DNA of 15,148 bases from DASPXY01 sp038227745 (GTDB lineage Bacteria > Planctomycetota > Planctomycetia > Gemmatales > Gemmataceae), in the NCBI GenBank assembly GCA_038227745.1, contig JBBRPS010000159.1:1-15148 (forward strand), written 5' to 3'. Made by a program: the position numbers and the translations under genes. The notes beneath the pieces were generated by a model. It was given only the letters and a program-made list of their open reading frames with translations, was not told the origin of the DNA and ran no database searches. How positions within the stretch are numbered: position 1 is the stretch's first letter; each line of letters begins with the position of its first letter. Shown piece after piece: positions 1 to 6,237 of this stretch.

Positions 1-438
1 CACTACCTGCCGTCGGGCCGCAACATCCAGAAGCGGCCGGGTGAGAAGACATGGGGCGTGGACCCGACGGACGGCTACTACCTGCCGCTGACGCAGCAGC
101 AGACGGAGGCGCTGCGGCGGGACTACCAGCGGCGGAGCGTGCTGGGGCTGAAGAAGGAGGATCGGCCGAAGGGGCCGGCGCCGCTGACGCCGCAAGGGCT
201 GGCGGAGCGGCACGCTGACCCGCAACTCGGCGCCGCGCTGCGGACGATGGTGGCGCGGCTGACCGGCGGCGAGTTCATCAAGGTCGGCAAGTCGAACGCC
301 GTGCTGCTTGACCATACGCTGCGGCTGGAGGAGATGCGGCAGAAGCGCGCGACGTTGCAGCAGAGCCTGCAGCAGCTCGACCGCGACCTCGACGAGCTGC
401 GCCAGGTGGCCGGCACGGGGGACAAGGCACCGAAGTGA
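1..438 (+). CDS. C-terminal part of probable S41-family (C-terminal processing) peptidase, 5' end outside window
   Basis: The frame is open from the first base and ends in TGA at 436-438, so only about 145 C-terminal residues are present. The translation starts HYLPSGRNIQKRPGEKTWGV and continues DPTDGYYLPL. This matches the block near the end of the S41 protease domain, where a 'PSGR.I' strand is followed by 'WGV.PD...VPL'. A later DPQLGAAL segment resembles the 'DpQL..AL' ending common in bacterial C-terminal processing proteases. The last 45 residues are Gln/Leu/Arg-rich and look like a short coiled coil (EEMRQKRATLQQSLQQLDRD). The PDZ domain and the catalytic Ser/Lys would lie upstream of the window, so activity cannot be judged. 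A GTG at 58 could be mistaken for a start, but the reading frame and the family match both continue upstream of it. Such proteases cleave periplasmic proteins; the substrate is unknown. The family call rests on recognised motifs only. Confidence 0.72.
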   Translation, partial: HYLPSGRNIQKRPGEKTWGVDPTDGYYLPLTQQQTEALRRDYQRRSVLGLKKEDRPKGPAPLTPQGLAERHADPQLGAALRTMVARLTGGEFIKVGKSNAVLLDHTLRLEEMRQKRATLQQSLQQLDRDLDELRQVAGTGDKAPK

Positions 439-446
439 CGGGGCAA

Positions 447-467
447 GGCCGCGGCGGCCCGCGTTTT
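447..467 (+). terminator. Possible weak intrinsic terminator after the S41-like gene
   Basis: A 5-bp GC stem (GGCCG at 447-451, CGGCC at 455-459, loop CGG) is followed by CGCG and four T residues (464-467). It begins nine bases after the stop codon. The stem is short and the T-tract is poor, so the call is tentative. Confidence 0.3.
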
Positions 468-540
468 GTATGGTGAGAGGAGAACGACCGGGCGGGGGAA
501 GGGCCTCCCTCCGGGGCGCAATGAACCTGGGAGGTCGGTC

Positions 541-747
541 ATGGGACACAATCGGGGCGGCGACGACCGCAAGGCGCGGCTGAAACGGCGGCACCGGGAG
601 GAGGCGCGGCTGGCGCGCAAGGCCGCGGCGGGCGCGCAGCAGCCCGGCATCCTGGAGAAGGTCAAGAACGCCGCAGTGGCGGGCGCCGAGAAAGTGGGCG
701 AGGCGATCAAGGGCGCCGCCCAGGCGGTCAAGAACGCCGTCACCTGA
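541..747 (+). CDS. Small basic/amphipathic hypothetical protein (68 aa)
   Basis: The ATG at 541 has a good Shine-Dalgarno sequence, GGGAGG at 529-534, six bases upstream. The longer frame from 466 has no comparable signal, so 541 was chosen. The protein has two parts. Residues 1-28 are Arg/Lys-rich (GGDDRKARLKRRHREEARLA) and would suit nucleic-acid or acidic-surface binding. Residues 38-68 are an Ala/Val/Lys-rich amphipathic segment with a loosely repeated unit (EKVKNAAVAGAEKV, then EAIKGAAQAVKNAV). There is no signal peptide, Cys or membrane segment. The family is not recognised. It is preceded by a separate gene and is convergent with the PIG-V-like gene, so it is probably monocistronic. 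The strong RBS and biased composition support a real gene; the function is unknown. Confidence 0.6.
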   Translation: MGHNRGGDDRKARLKRRHREEARLARKAAAGAQQPGILEKVKNAAVAGAEKVGEAIKGAAQAVKNAVT

Positions 748-753
748 GACAGG

Positions 754-798
754 GTCCGGTTGGTAGTGCAGGCGGGACGCCTGCACTACCAACCGGAC
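754..798. repeat. Perfect 21-bp inverted repeat (hairpin) in a convergent intergenic gap
   Basis: Positions 754-774 are exactly the reverse complement of 778-798, with a 3-base loop GGA. The core reads GGTAGTGCAGGCG. It starts six bases after the stop at 747 and lies between two convergent genes (541-747 plus, 930-2177 minus). It could act as a bidirectional terminator, although no T-tract follows directly (a T-run is at 839-845). It could also be a dispersed palindromic repeat. The sequence alone does not decide between these. Confidence 0.85.
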
Positions 799-929
799 GG
801 CCTCACCGAGTTCCTGTCGTAGCACATCACTTCGCGGTTTTTTTCCTCGGCAAGGCGAAAGGGAGCCTGCGATTCGGGAGCGCATCTCCGTGCCGTCGCC
901 GGCCGGCCGGGGCCAGTCGGGCAAGCACT

Positions 930-2177
930 TCAGAAGAAGCGATACCAGGCCGCAAAGAGGGCGGCGTAGACGCCCATGAGGAAGCCGCTCAGGCTCAACA
1001 GCATGGCGGCGACCGGCGGCGGCAGGCGGGCCAGGAGTTGCCCGAGGACCAGGTAGAGGGGCACGATCGCGGCGGCGAAGCGGCCCATGCCGGCCAGGCA
1101 CATCTCGTGGCTGCGCGTGACGTAGGGGATCAGCAGCAGGCCGGCCGCCAGGGACACTTCCAGTCGGTTGAGCCAGCGCTTCCAGGCGCCGATGGCGATC
1201 AGCACGACGGCGAAGACGAAGTAGAGCGGGTTGGCCAGGTGCAGGCTGAACAGGGGGTTGCCCTGCGGCTCGTGGCGGCGCCAGTAGCACGGCGAGGCGG
1301 GGTCGAAGATGGACCACAGCGGCTCCAGCGTCAGCAGGGACACTGCCCGCTCGGCTTGAGGAACGGCGGGGCGTTGGCGCCAGTGCTCCTGGGTGCGGGC
1401 GAACGCCAGCGGGTCGCCGAAGGCGGCGTACTGGTAGGTCATGAACGCCAGCAGGCCCCAACAGGCGAGCGGCAGCAAGACCGCGCCGCGCAGGAGTAGG
1501 CCGGGCCAGGTCGGCGAACGGTCGCGGAGGTGGAGGGAGAACGGCAGCAGCAGGGCGACCCCGACCGCGCGGGTCGCCGTCGCGCTCCCAATGAGGAGGG
1601 CAATCAGCGGTAGCGCCCACTTCCGCTCCATCCCGTAGAGCGTTAGGACGGCGGTGAGGAGGAAGAGGGATTCGCTGTAGGCCATGCGGAAGAAGAAGGT
1701 CGGCGGCAGCAGGCCAAAGGCCAGCAACCCATACAGGCCGGCAGAGCCATGGGGCTCCGCACAACGGCCGCGGAGGTAAGTGGCAAGGACGACGAAAGCG
1801 GTGACGAGGCTCAGATGGGAGAGGAGCAGCAGGGCCAGTTCGGCTCGCAGACCCGTGAAGTTGACGATGAGCCGGCCGAGGAGCGGGAACGCTGGAAAAA
1901 AAGCGCTGTTGGAATGTGTCAGGGGATCGTAGGAGTAACCATCTTTAAGTATCGTAATAAACCACTGCCCGTCCCAGTTGGCACAACGGTTGAGCGGGTT
2001 CGTGGGTTCGGTGAGGCGGAAAGGGGCAGGGCGTAGGTAGTCGTGGCCGAGGACGATGCCGAGGAAGGCGATCAGGCTGGTGAGGGTATAGCAAACAAGG
2101 CCCCAGGAGAAGGGATCCCAGCCAGGCGGCGCGGGAGCGGGCAAGGGGCGGGCAGGGGTTTCCGCGACGGAGGTCAT
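930..2177 (-). CDS. GT-C fold membrane glycosyltransferase, PIG-V (mannosyltransferase)-like
   Basis: This 415-residue multi-pass membrane protein has roughly ten hydrophobic segments. Near residues 65-105 it carries the signature of the PIG-V/GPI mannosyltransferase II superfamily and its bacterial relatives. That signature is NWDGQWFITILKDGY, with the catalytic-type Asp after the first membrane helix, then FFPAFPLLGRL. A second family-like block, FFRMAYSESLFLL, lies near residues 163-175, followed by TATRAVGV. Family knowledge says these enzymes use a polyprenyl-phosphate sugar on the outer face of the membrane. The sugar and acceptor here are unknown, since bacteria lack GPI anchors. The ATG at 2177 is kept because no better in-frame start with an RBS is visible; the Shine-Dalgarno is weak. 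It lies downstream of another GT-C gene on the same strand, with a 254-base gap in which I see no gene. Co-transcription is possible but not shown. Confidence 0.75.
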   Translation of the reverse strand: MTSVAETPARPLPAPAPPGWDPFSWGLVCYTLTSLIAFLGIVLGHDYLRPAPFRLTEPTNPLNRCANWDGQWFITILKDGYSYDPLTHSNSAFFPAFPLLGRLIVNFTGLRAELALLLLSHLSLVTAFVVLATYLRGRCAEPHGSAGLYGLLAFGLLPPTFFFRMAYSESLFLLTAVLTLYGMERKWALPLIALLIGSATATRAVGVALLLPFSLHLRDRSPTWPGLLLRGAVLLPLACWGLLAFMTYQYAAFGDPLAFARTQEHWRQRPAVPQAERAVSLLTLEPLWSIFDPASPCYWRRHEPQGNPLFSLHLANPLYFVFAVVLIAIGAWKRWLNRLEVSLAAGLLLIPYVTRSHEMCLAGMGRFAAAIVPLYLVLGQLLARLPPPVAAMLLSLSGFLMGVYAALFAAWYRFF

Positions 2178-2431
2178 CGGCGAAGGTCCAGAGGGCCGGA
2201 TGCTGGCGGCGCATGTCGCCGAAGGGCACGGTCAAGATAGGGGCAGCGGGTCGCCGGAACAAGGCGATTGGGACGGGGCCGGGACAGACCTCTCACAGTC
2301 TCGATCACGGATTTGAACACCCATTCCTGGACAAGAGATCAGCAGGGGCGGCGAATCTCTGGGCTTCTCGCTCCCCGCGGGCGGGTCAGCGGTGGGCATC
2401 AACCATCCGGGCTATTCGCCTAAACGCCGGC

Positions 2432-4036
2432 TCACTTCGCGGGCTCGGCAGGCTCATACAGGGCGAGCGTGTACCTGGTATCGCTCCCGCCGCGGAAGGT
2501 GCGGCAGAACACCCGGCGCATGTTTTCGACAAAGGGAGGTCCTGGACCCGTTTCGTCCTCGGACGCCTGCCATAGCCTGCGCCCCCCAAGGATCTCCCGT
2601 TCACGGCCGGTCCAGATGATGTCTTCCAGGGGAAGAGAGGCCAGATGGATAACATGGCCGCGGCCAAGGAAGGGGCTCAGCCGGCAGCGCACGTCGGGGG
2701 CAGTCAGCCCCGCCTGGAAGGCGTAGTAGCGCAGGCGGTTCACGCCGGCCGCGGAATCAGTTACTACGAGGTCGCCAGCCCGGTAGATCTCCTTGAGGAA
2801 GGCCCCCGCGTACGCCAGGGCGGGCGGCCGATCGGGGAAGCGGACGAAGGCGCGGACGCAACCCAACAGGATGGGCACCGCGAGCAGGGACGTCAGCAGA
2901 AGGCGGCCCGGCCAGCCTGCCACGCAGGACCAGGCAACCCCCCAGAGGCAGAGCAAGCCTAGCTGGGCGAAAACCAGGTAGCGCGCGACCAGGATGGGGC
3001 GCCCCCCCGCGCTGGACACCGCCAGGGCCAGCAGCCAGGGTATCGCGGCCTGGAGCAGGAAGAACGACCCGGCCCAGGGGGCCCGCCAGACCGTCCAAAT
3101 CGCAACAGCGAGGACGGCCCCCAGCCACAGGCGCGCAGGCATGTCGGGCTCAACGTCCAGGCCGGTCGCCCAGGAGAGGCAGAGGCGTTCGGCCACCTCC
3201 CAGGTGAGCGGTTGGATCCAGAACTCCTGCCGGACGTCTTCCAGTTGGCTGAGGAACACGGCTAGCCAGGGGGCGTAGAGGATAAACGCGAGGCCGGCGG
3301 CGACAAGGAAGCCCCAGGCGGTGTCTGCGGCATCGCGCCAGCCGGCGGTGCGCCAGCGGCCCAAGGCCACGAGCAGGACGAACAGGCCCTGAGCAAACAG
3401 GGTGAAGAAGGCGTAGTAGTGGGTATAGCAAAAGGCGGCGGCTCCGATCCCGTAGCCGAGCCACCAACGAAGAGGGGCGCGGGAGCGAAGGGCATGGCAT
3501 AATAACCACCCAGTCAACGCCGCGAAGAACAACCCAAGGGCGTACATGCGCGCGGTCCGTCCCGCGGCGACCTGGCCCGCATGCAGTGCTATAACGATGG
3601 CACCGAAGAGGGCACCGGCCTGGCTGAGTTGGAGCAGGTCTGGGCGGCGCGAGGCCACGCCAATAGCCTGGCGGCAGAGGAAATAGGCAAGGACCACAGA
3701 AGCCGATCCGAGGAGAGCCGAGAGGCTGCGCAAGGCAATCGGAGAGGTCCCCCACACGTCCGCCCAAACTTGCAACAAGAGGTAATAACCGGGGGGATTG
3801 GCGTCGCCGCATGTCCGCCCAACGAGGGCATGGGAAGGGTACTGGGTGATGCGCCAGGAATAGGCCTCGTCGTTGACGAAGGGCGGAAGGGCAAGACGGT
3901 GCAACCGGAGTGCCGCGGCGGCGAGGCAGAGGAAGACCAACGCGAGCCAGGGGCCGCGGGAAACACGCTCAAGCACGGGCAGGAGCGCCTGCCTCAAGGG
4001 AATGGATACAGGCAAAAGCTTGGAGGGCTCCATCAT
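2432..4036 (-). CDS. GT-C fold glycosyltransferase, family 39 / PMT_2-like integral membrane protein
   Basis: This 534-residue protein has a short cytoplasmic N-terminus, a first membrane helix (about residues 29-48) and then PPFVNDEAYSW, whose D56-E57 pair is the expected catalytic acidic motif of ArnT/PMT-type enzymes. About 20 residues later comes GDANPPGYYLLLQVW, matching the 'HPPLYYLLL' block of the same superfamily, followed by ALRSLSALLGSA. Some ten further hydrophobic helices follow, with a soluble C-terminal part from about residue 420. Such enzymes transfer a sugar from a lipid-phosphate donor to a lipid or protein on the outer leaflet. The substrate here is unknown. The start is ATGATG (4036 or 4033) with only a weak AAGG at 4041-4044. 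The outer arm of a nested palindromic repeat begins ten bases upstream, so the natural 5' region may have been replaced or interrupted. Confidence 0.8.
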   Translation of the reverse strand: MMEPSKLLPVSIPLRQALLPVLERVSRGPWLALVFLCLAAAALRLHRLALPPFVNDEAYSWRITQYPSHALVGRTCGDANPPGYYLLLQVWADVWGTSPIALRSLSALLGSASVVLAYFLCRQAIGVASRRPDLLQLSQAGALFGAIVIALHAGQVAAGRTARMYALGLFFAALTGWLLCHALRSRAPLRWWLGYGIGAAAFCYTHYYAFFTLFAQGLFVLLVALGRWRTAGWRDAADTAWGFLVAAGLAFILYAPWLAVFLSQLEDVRQEFWIQPLTWEVAERLCLSWATGLDVEPDMPARLWLGAVLAVAIWTVWRAPWAGSFFLLQAAIPWLLALAVSSAGGRPILVARYLVFAQLGLLCLWGVAWSCVAGWPGRLLLTSLLAVPILLGCVRAFVRFPDRPPALAYAGAFLKEIYRAGDLVVTDSAAGVNRLRYYAFQAGLTAPDVRCRLSPFLGRGHVIHLASLPLEDIIWTGREREILGGRRLWQASEDETGPGPPFVENMRRVFCRTFRGGSDTRYTLALYEPAEPAK

Positions 4037-4046
4037 GCCTTGGTGG

Positions 4047-4128
4047 TATTACCCCGGCAAGGAAGTTGCTCAGGTAGGACGGCTCAGGAGAGCCGTCCTA
4101 CCTGAGCATCATTCTTGCCGGGGTAATA
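4047..4128. repeat. Nested palindromic repeat element upstream of the GT39-like gene
   Basis: The outer arms are 4047-4061 (TATTACCCCGGCAAG) and 4114-4128, exact reverse complements of 15 bases. Inside them, separated by five unpaired bases on each side (4062-4066 and 4109-4113), is a second perfect 19-bp inverted repeat (4067-4085 with 4090-4108, loop AGGA). The layout is therefore outer arm, 5 nt, inner arm, 4-nt loop, inner arm, 5 nt, outer arm. It resembles a small palindromic insertion sitting inside another one, or one long imperfect cruciform. No transposase is nearby. Confidence 0.9.
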
Positions 4129-4268
4129 GCTTGCAGCTTACAGCCTCAGCCAGCCCGGCGGAAGGGCTGGCACTCGCCGGTCCTTCCGCCGCCCGGGAAC
4201 GTGGGTTCTGAGGATCCCGTTGGGCATAAATTGTAAGCGTAAGTCGGATTAGAGGCTTGGTTATTGAA

Positions 4269-4310
4269 GACCCTTCACCCTGTCCCCTCTTCCGGGCAGG
4301 GCAAAGGGTC
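4269..4310 (-). terminator. Possible terminator hairpin at the end of the minus-strand DUF1573/LolA-like cluster
   Basis: GACCCTT (4269-4275) pairs with AAGGGTC (4304-4310). After a 2x2 internal loop, CCCTG pairs with CAGGG. The hairpin lies 28 bases past the stop codon of the minus-strand secreted-protein gene (stop at 4339-4341). On the minus strand only a mixed TTCAATAACC follows, not a clean T-run, so termination is possible but not certain. Confidence 0.3.
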
Positions 4311-4338
4311 TCCCCGCTTATCGAGGCGGTCCGCGTTC

Positions 4339-4746
4339 TTACTCGCCCGATTTCGGCTTGGTGCACGTGTACTGATCTTCCTTGCCTCCATACGTTCCCA
4401 TGAAATCCACACTCGCGAAGGCTTCTTGGGGTGTCTGGGTCGTGAGACAATTGAGAGAGCAACCCGCGTTCGGCCAGGTCCACCAGTGACATTCCCCGAC
4501 TTTAACTCGCGGGAAGATCTCGTTCCCGGTCCGCGCATAGATAGATTGAGGGAGGGCATTGCCGGTAAATATGTCTCCCTTCGCAGTCGTCGTATAGACA
4601 AAACACACGGTATTGCCCCAGTACGCATTGACGGTTTTGCAGTCAAAGTATTCGCATTTCTTCAACTGCCCGACAGCATAGCTTCCCCTCAACAGCAGGA
4701 GCAAGATCGCGCCTGCAAAGATCGATTTTGACAATGGCTGGAGCAT
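4339..4746 (-). CDS. Small secreted Cys/Trp-rich hypothetical protein (135 aa)
   Basis: The start at 4746 is chosen because AGAGGG lies eight bases upstream and the translation then opens with a clean signal peptide. That peptide has a Lys-containing start, the hydrophobic core AGAILLLLL and a probable SYA cleavage site near residue 24. An upstream in-frame start at 4794 would bury the signal peptide. The mature part has seven Cys (31, 36, 48, 86, 96, 100, 128), including CEYFDC and CSLNC pairs, and a Trp-rich patch ECHWWTWPNAGC. This suggests a disulfide-stabilised extracytoplasmic protein. The odd Cys number leaves one thiol free or intermolecular. I do not recognise a family. It is the last gene of the minus-strand cluster, 102 bases after the B-copy LolA-like gene, and module A has no counterpart. 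Base composition is visibly less GC-rich than at the window ends. Confidence 0.65.
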   Translation of the reverse strand: MLQPLSKSIFAGAILLLLLRGSYAVGQLKKCEYFDCKTVNAYWGNTVCFVYTTTAKGDIFTGNALPQSIYARTGNEIFPRVKVGECHWWTWPNAGCSLNCLTTQTPQEAFASVDFMGTYGGKEDQYTCTKPKSGE

Positions 4747-4848
4747 GGGGTGACCCTCTTGCAAGAGAAAGGTAAACAGGATTTCGGTTACCATCAGGGG
4801 CTTGGAGCGGACAACCGTCCGCTGGCCCCGAAAACCCTCCCGGAGCCC

Positions 4849-6015
4849 TCAAGAGGCCAAAGCCGACCGCTGGCGTTTCTGCCGCCGCCGCCACCACCTG
4901 ACAGAAACCCACGAAAGCAAGAACACGACGACCGCCGTGGCGAAAAACCAAAGAAGGCCGGAGGAATGCTGTGCCTCTGGGGCATCGTCGCGCAACTCGA
5001 CCAGATTGCCGTTCGGATCCACTCGGTAGGTTTTGTTGCTCGTTCCCTCCAATTTTTGTACGATCATGCCGGGTTCCATATCGACACGAAAAGTCTGGGG
5101 ATCGAATGTTGGATTGACCACCAACTCTCGAACTTGAAGACGCCTCACGGTGTTGAGGTTATTGCCGCTGTACTGATTGAACGTCCAACCCTGCGGTAAC
5201 CAACCGTGCGCCGTTTTCCTCCACCTAATATCAACGGACGCATCAAGTACCCCTTCGATGTAGGTGACTGCCCGGAGGATCGCGCCTTCGCGTTCAAGAT
5301 CAACCCAGAATTCATCGAACATGTTGATGCTAATCCTTGGAGGGGCCTGCATGCGGACGACAACGCACGCGCGCCCCTCATGAACGGCTTGCGACTGGAA
5401 CTGTAAGCTCTCCGGGGCGATTGATACCCGCAGATGTGAAACATCTTGCCTCACCCTGTGCATGAAGACAACCCCGTGAGCGAGGAAGGCCGGCCTGTCA
5501 GCGCCATCGATGTGGATCTGTCCCAGCCGGGTGCTCGAATCCAGGACGAGGTCTGGGGTCTTGGGATGCGGTTGGTAGATTGGCCCAGTATTCGCCGCCC
5601 TGGGCGTGTAAATCACCGAATTGGTCCCGTCAAAGATTTGAGTTGTGACCGAAGGTACGAATGCGCTCCTATTCTTATAGAAGCACGGGCCTTCGGTGTC
5701 TTTGCGGAAGCGGTTTCCATCAAAATCCAGCGCGAGGTCGAGTTTCTGCGTGGAGACGAAATCGTCTTTCGGGAAGCCATCCGGGAACATGCCCTTCCGG
5801 AACATCACCTCTTCGGTCAAGGAGTAACGCACCGTATGGAAACGCTTCTGACGACTTTCCCAGGCCGCCAAAACTTTCTTGACGGTCAGCTGGGGATCCT
5901 GGCCGTAGCCCATTTGCGAAGGCAGCAGGAGCGTAATGGCGACAGCAGCGCCGACGATTGCCCGGCGACTCCACCCTGCCCCTGCCCCCTGCTCTCTCAT
6001 TGGAAGGAACCACAT
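4849..6015 (-). CDS. LolA-like (tentative) extracytoplasmic protein with C-terminal membrane anchor, copy B
   Basis: This 388-residue protein is paralogous to the product of 7430-8575. The start at 6015 is chosen for three reasons: GAGAGG lies nine bases upstream, the length then matches the paralog, and a longer frame to 6126 would translate a palindromic repeat. The N-terminus holds a signal sequence (Arg-Arg, then AIVGAAVAITLLLP, cleavage near residue 39). The mature domain begins VKKVLAAWESRQKR. It shares TPRAANT, FLAHGVV, FDEFWVDLE, HGWLPQGW and MEPGMIV blocks with the paralog. A single membrane helix (about 353-371) and an Arg/Lys-rich tail (RWWRRRQKRQRS) end the chain. The beta-rich domain with a closing 'HGWLP..W' section resembles LolA/RseB-type folds, which is inference, not recognition of a named family. 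The gene follows the B-copy DUF1573 gene, but a nested repeat separates them. Confidence 0.75.
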   Translation of the reverse strand: MWFLPMREQGAGAGWSRRAIVGAAVAITLLLPSQMGYGQDPQLTVKKVLAAWESRQKRFHTVRYSLTEEVMFRKGMFPDGFPKDDFVSTQKLDLALDFDGNRFRKDTEGPCFYKNRSAFVPSVTTQIFDGTNSVIYTPRAANTGPIYQPHPKTPDLVLDSSTRLGQIHIDGADRPAFLAHGVVFMHRVRQDVSHLRVSIAPESLQFQSQAVHEGRACVVVRMQAPPRISINMFDEFWVDLEREGAILRAVTYIEGVLDASVDIRWRKTAHGWLPQGWTFNQYSGNNLNTVRRLQVRELVVNPTFDPQTFRVDMEPGMIVQKLEGTSNKTYRVDPNGNLVELRDDAPEAQHSSGLLWFFATAVVVFLLSWVSVRWWRRRQKRQRSALAS

Positions 6016-6037
6016 GATGCGCATCCTCTCAATCATT

Positions 6038-6149
6038 CTAGTACACGGCGGCAGAAATCTGTAGCCGTTTAGCCGCGAGCCTCGGGCGAGCGCTCGCCCG
6101 AGGCTCGCGGCTAAACGAACGGTCACTCATTTCTGCCGCGGTGTACTAG
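6038..6149. repeat. 112-bp nested palindromic element (MITE-like) inside the minus-strand gene cluster
   Basis: The outer arms 6038-6058 and 6129-6149 are inverted repeats of 21 bases with one mismatch, starting CTAGTACAC and ending GTGTACTAG. The centre, 6066-6117, is a perfect 52-base palindrome around CTCGGGCGAGC|GCTCGCCCGAG. The element fills half of the 222-base gap between the B-copy DUF1573 gene (ends 6238) and the B-copy LolA-like gene (starts 6015). The equivalent gap in copy A is only 22 bases. Terminal CTAG with a central TA is what insertions of IS630/Tc1-type elements into TA would leave. That makes a non-autonomous MITE origin plausible, but no transposase is present to confirm it. 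Confidence 0.9.
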
Positions 6150-6237
6150 CCCGAAGAAGCGACCCGCCCCAAAGAGCCATTCACCTTGGATCGCGTTTTC
6201 ATGCTCCACTGGACGAACGAGAGTTCATGACGCCTTA

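Noticed and set aside
123..743. 206-codon minus-strand frame opposite the S41-like gene and the small protein
   Set aside because: It is an Ala/Ser/Arg-rich shadow of two plus-strand genes that have better evidence.
6016..6126. N-terminal extension of the B-copy LolA-like gene to an ATG at 6126
   Set aside because: It would translate the nested palindrome. The start at 6015 has an RBS, an immediate signal peptide and the same length as its paralog.
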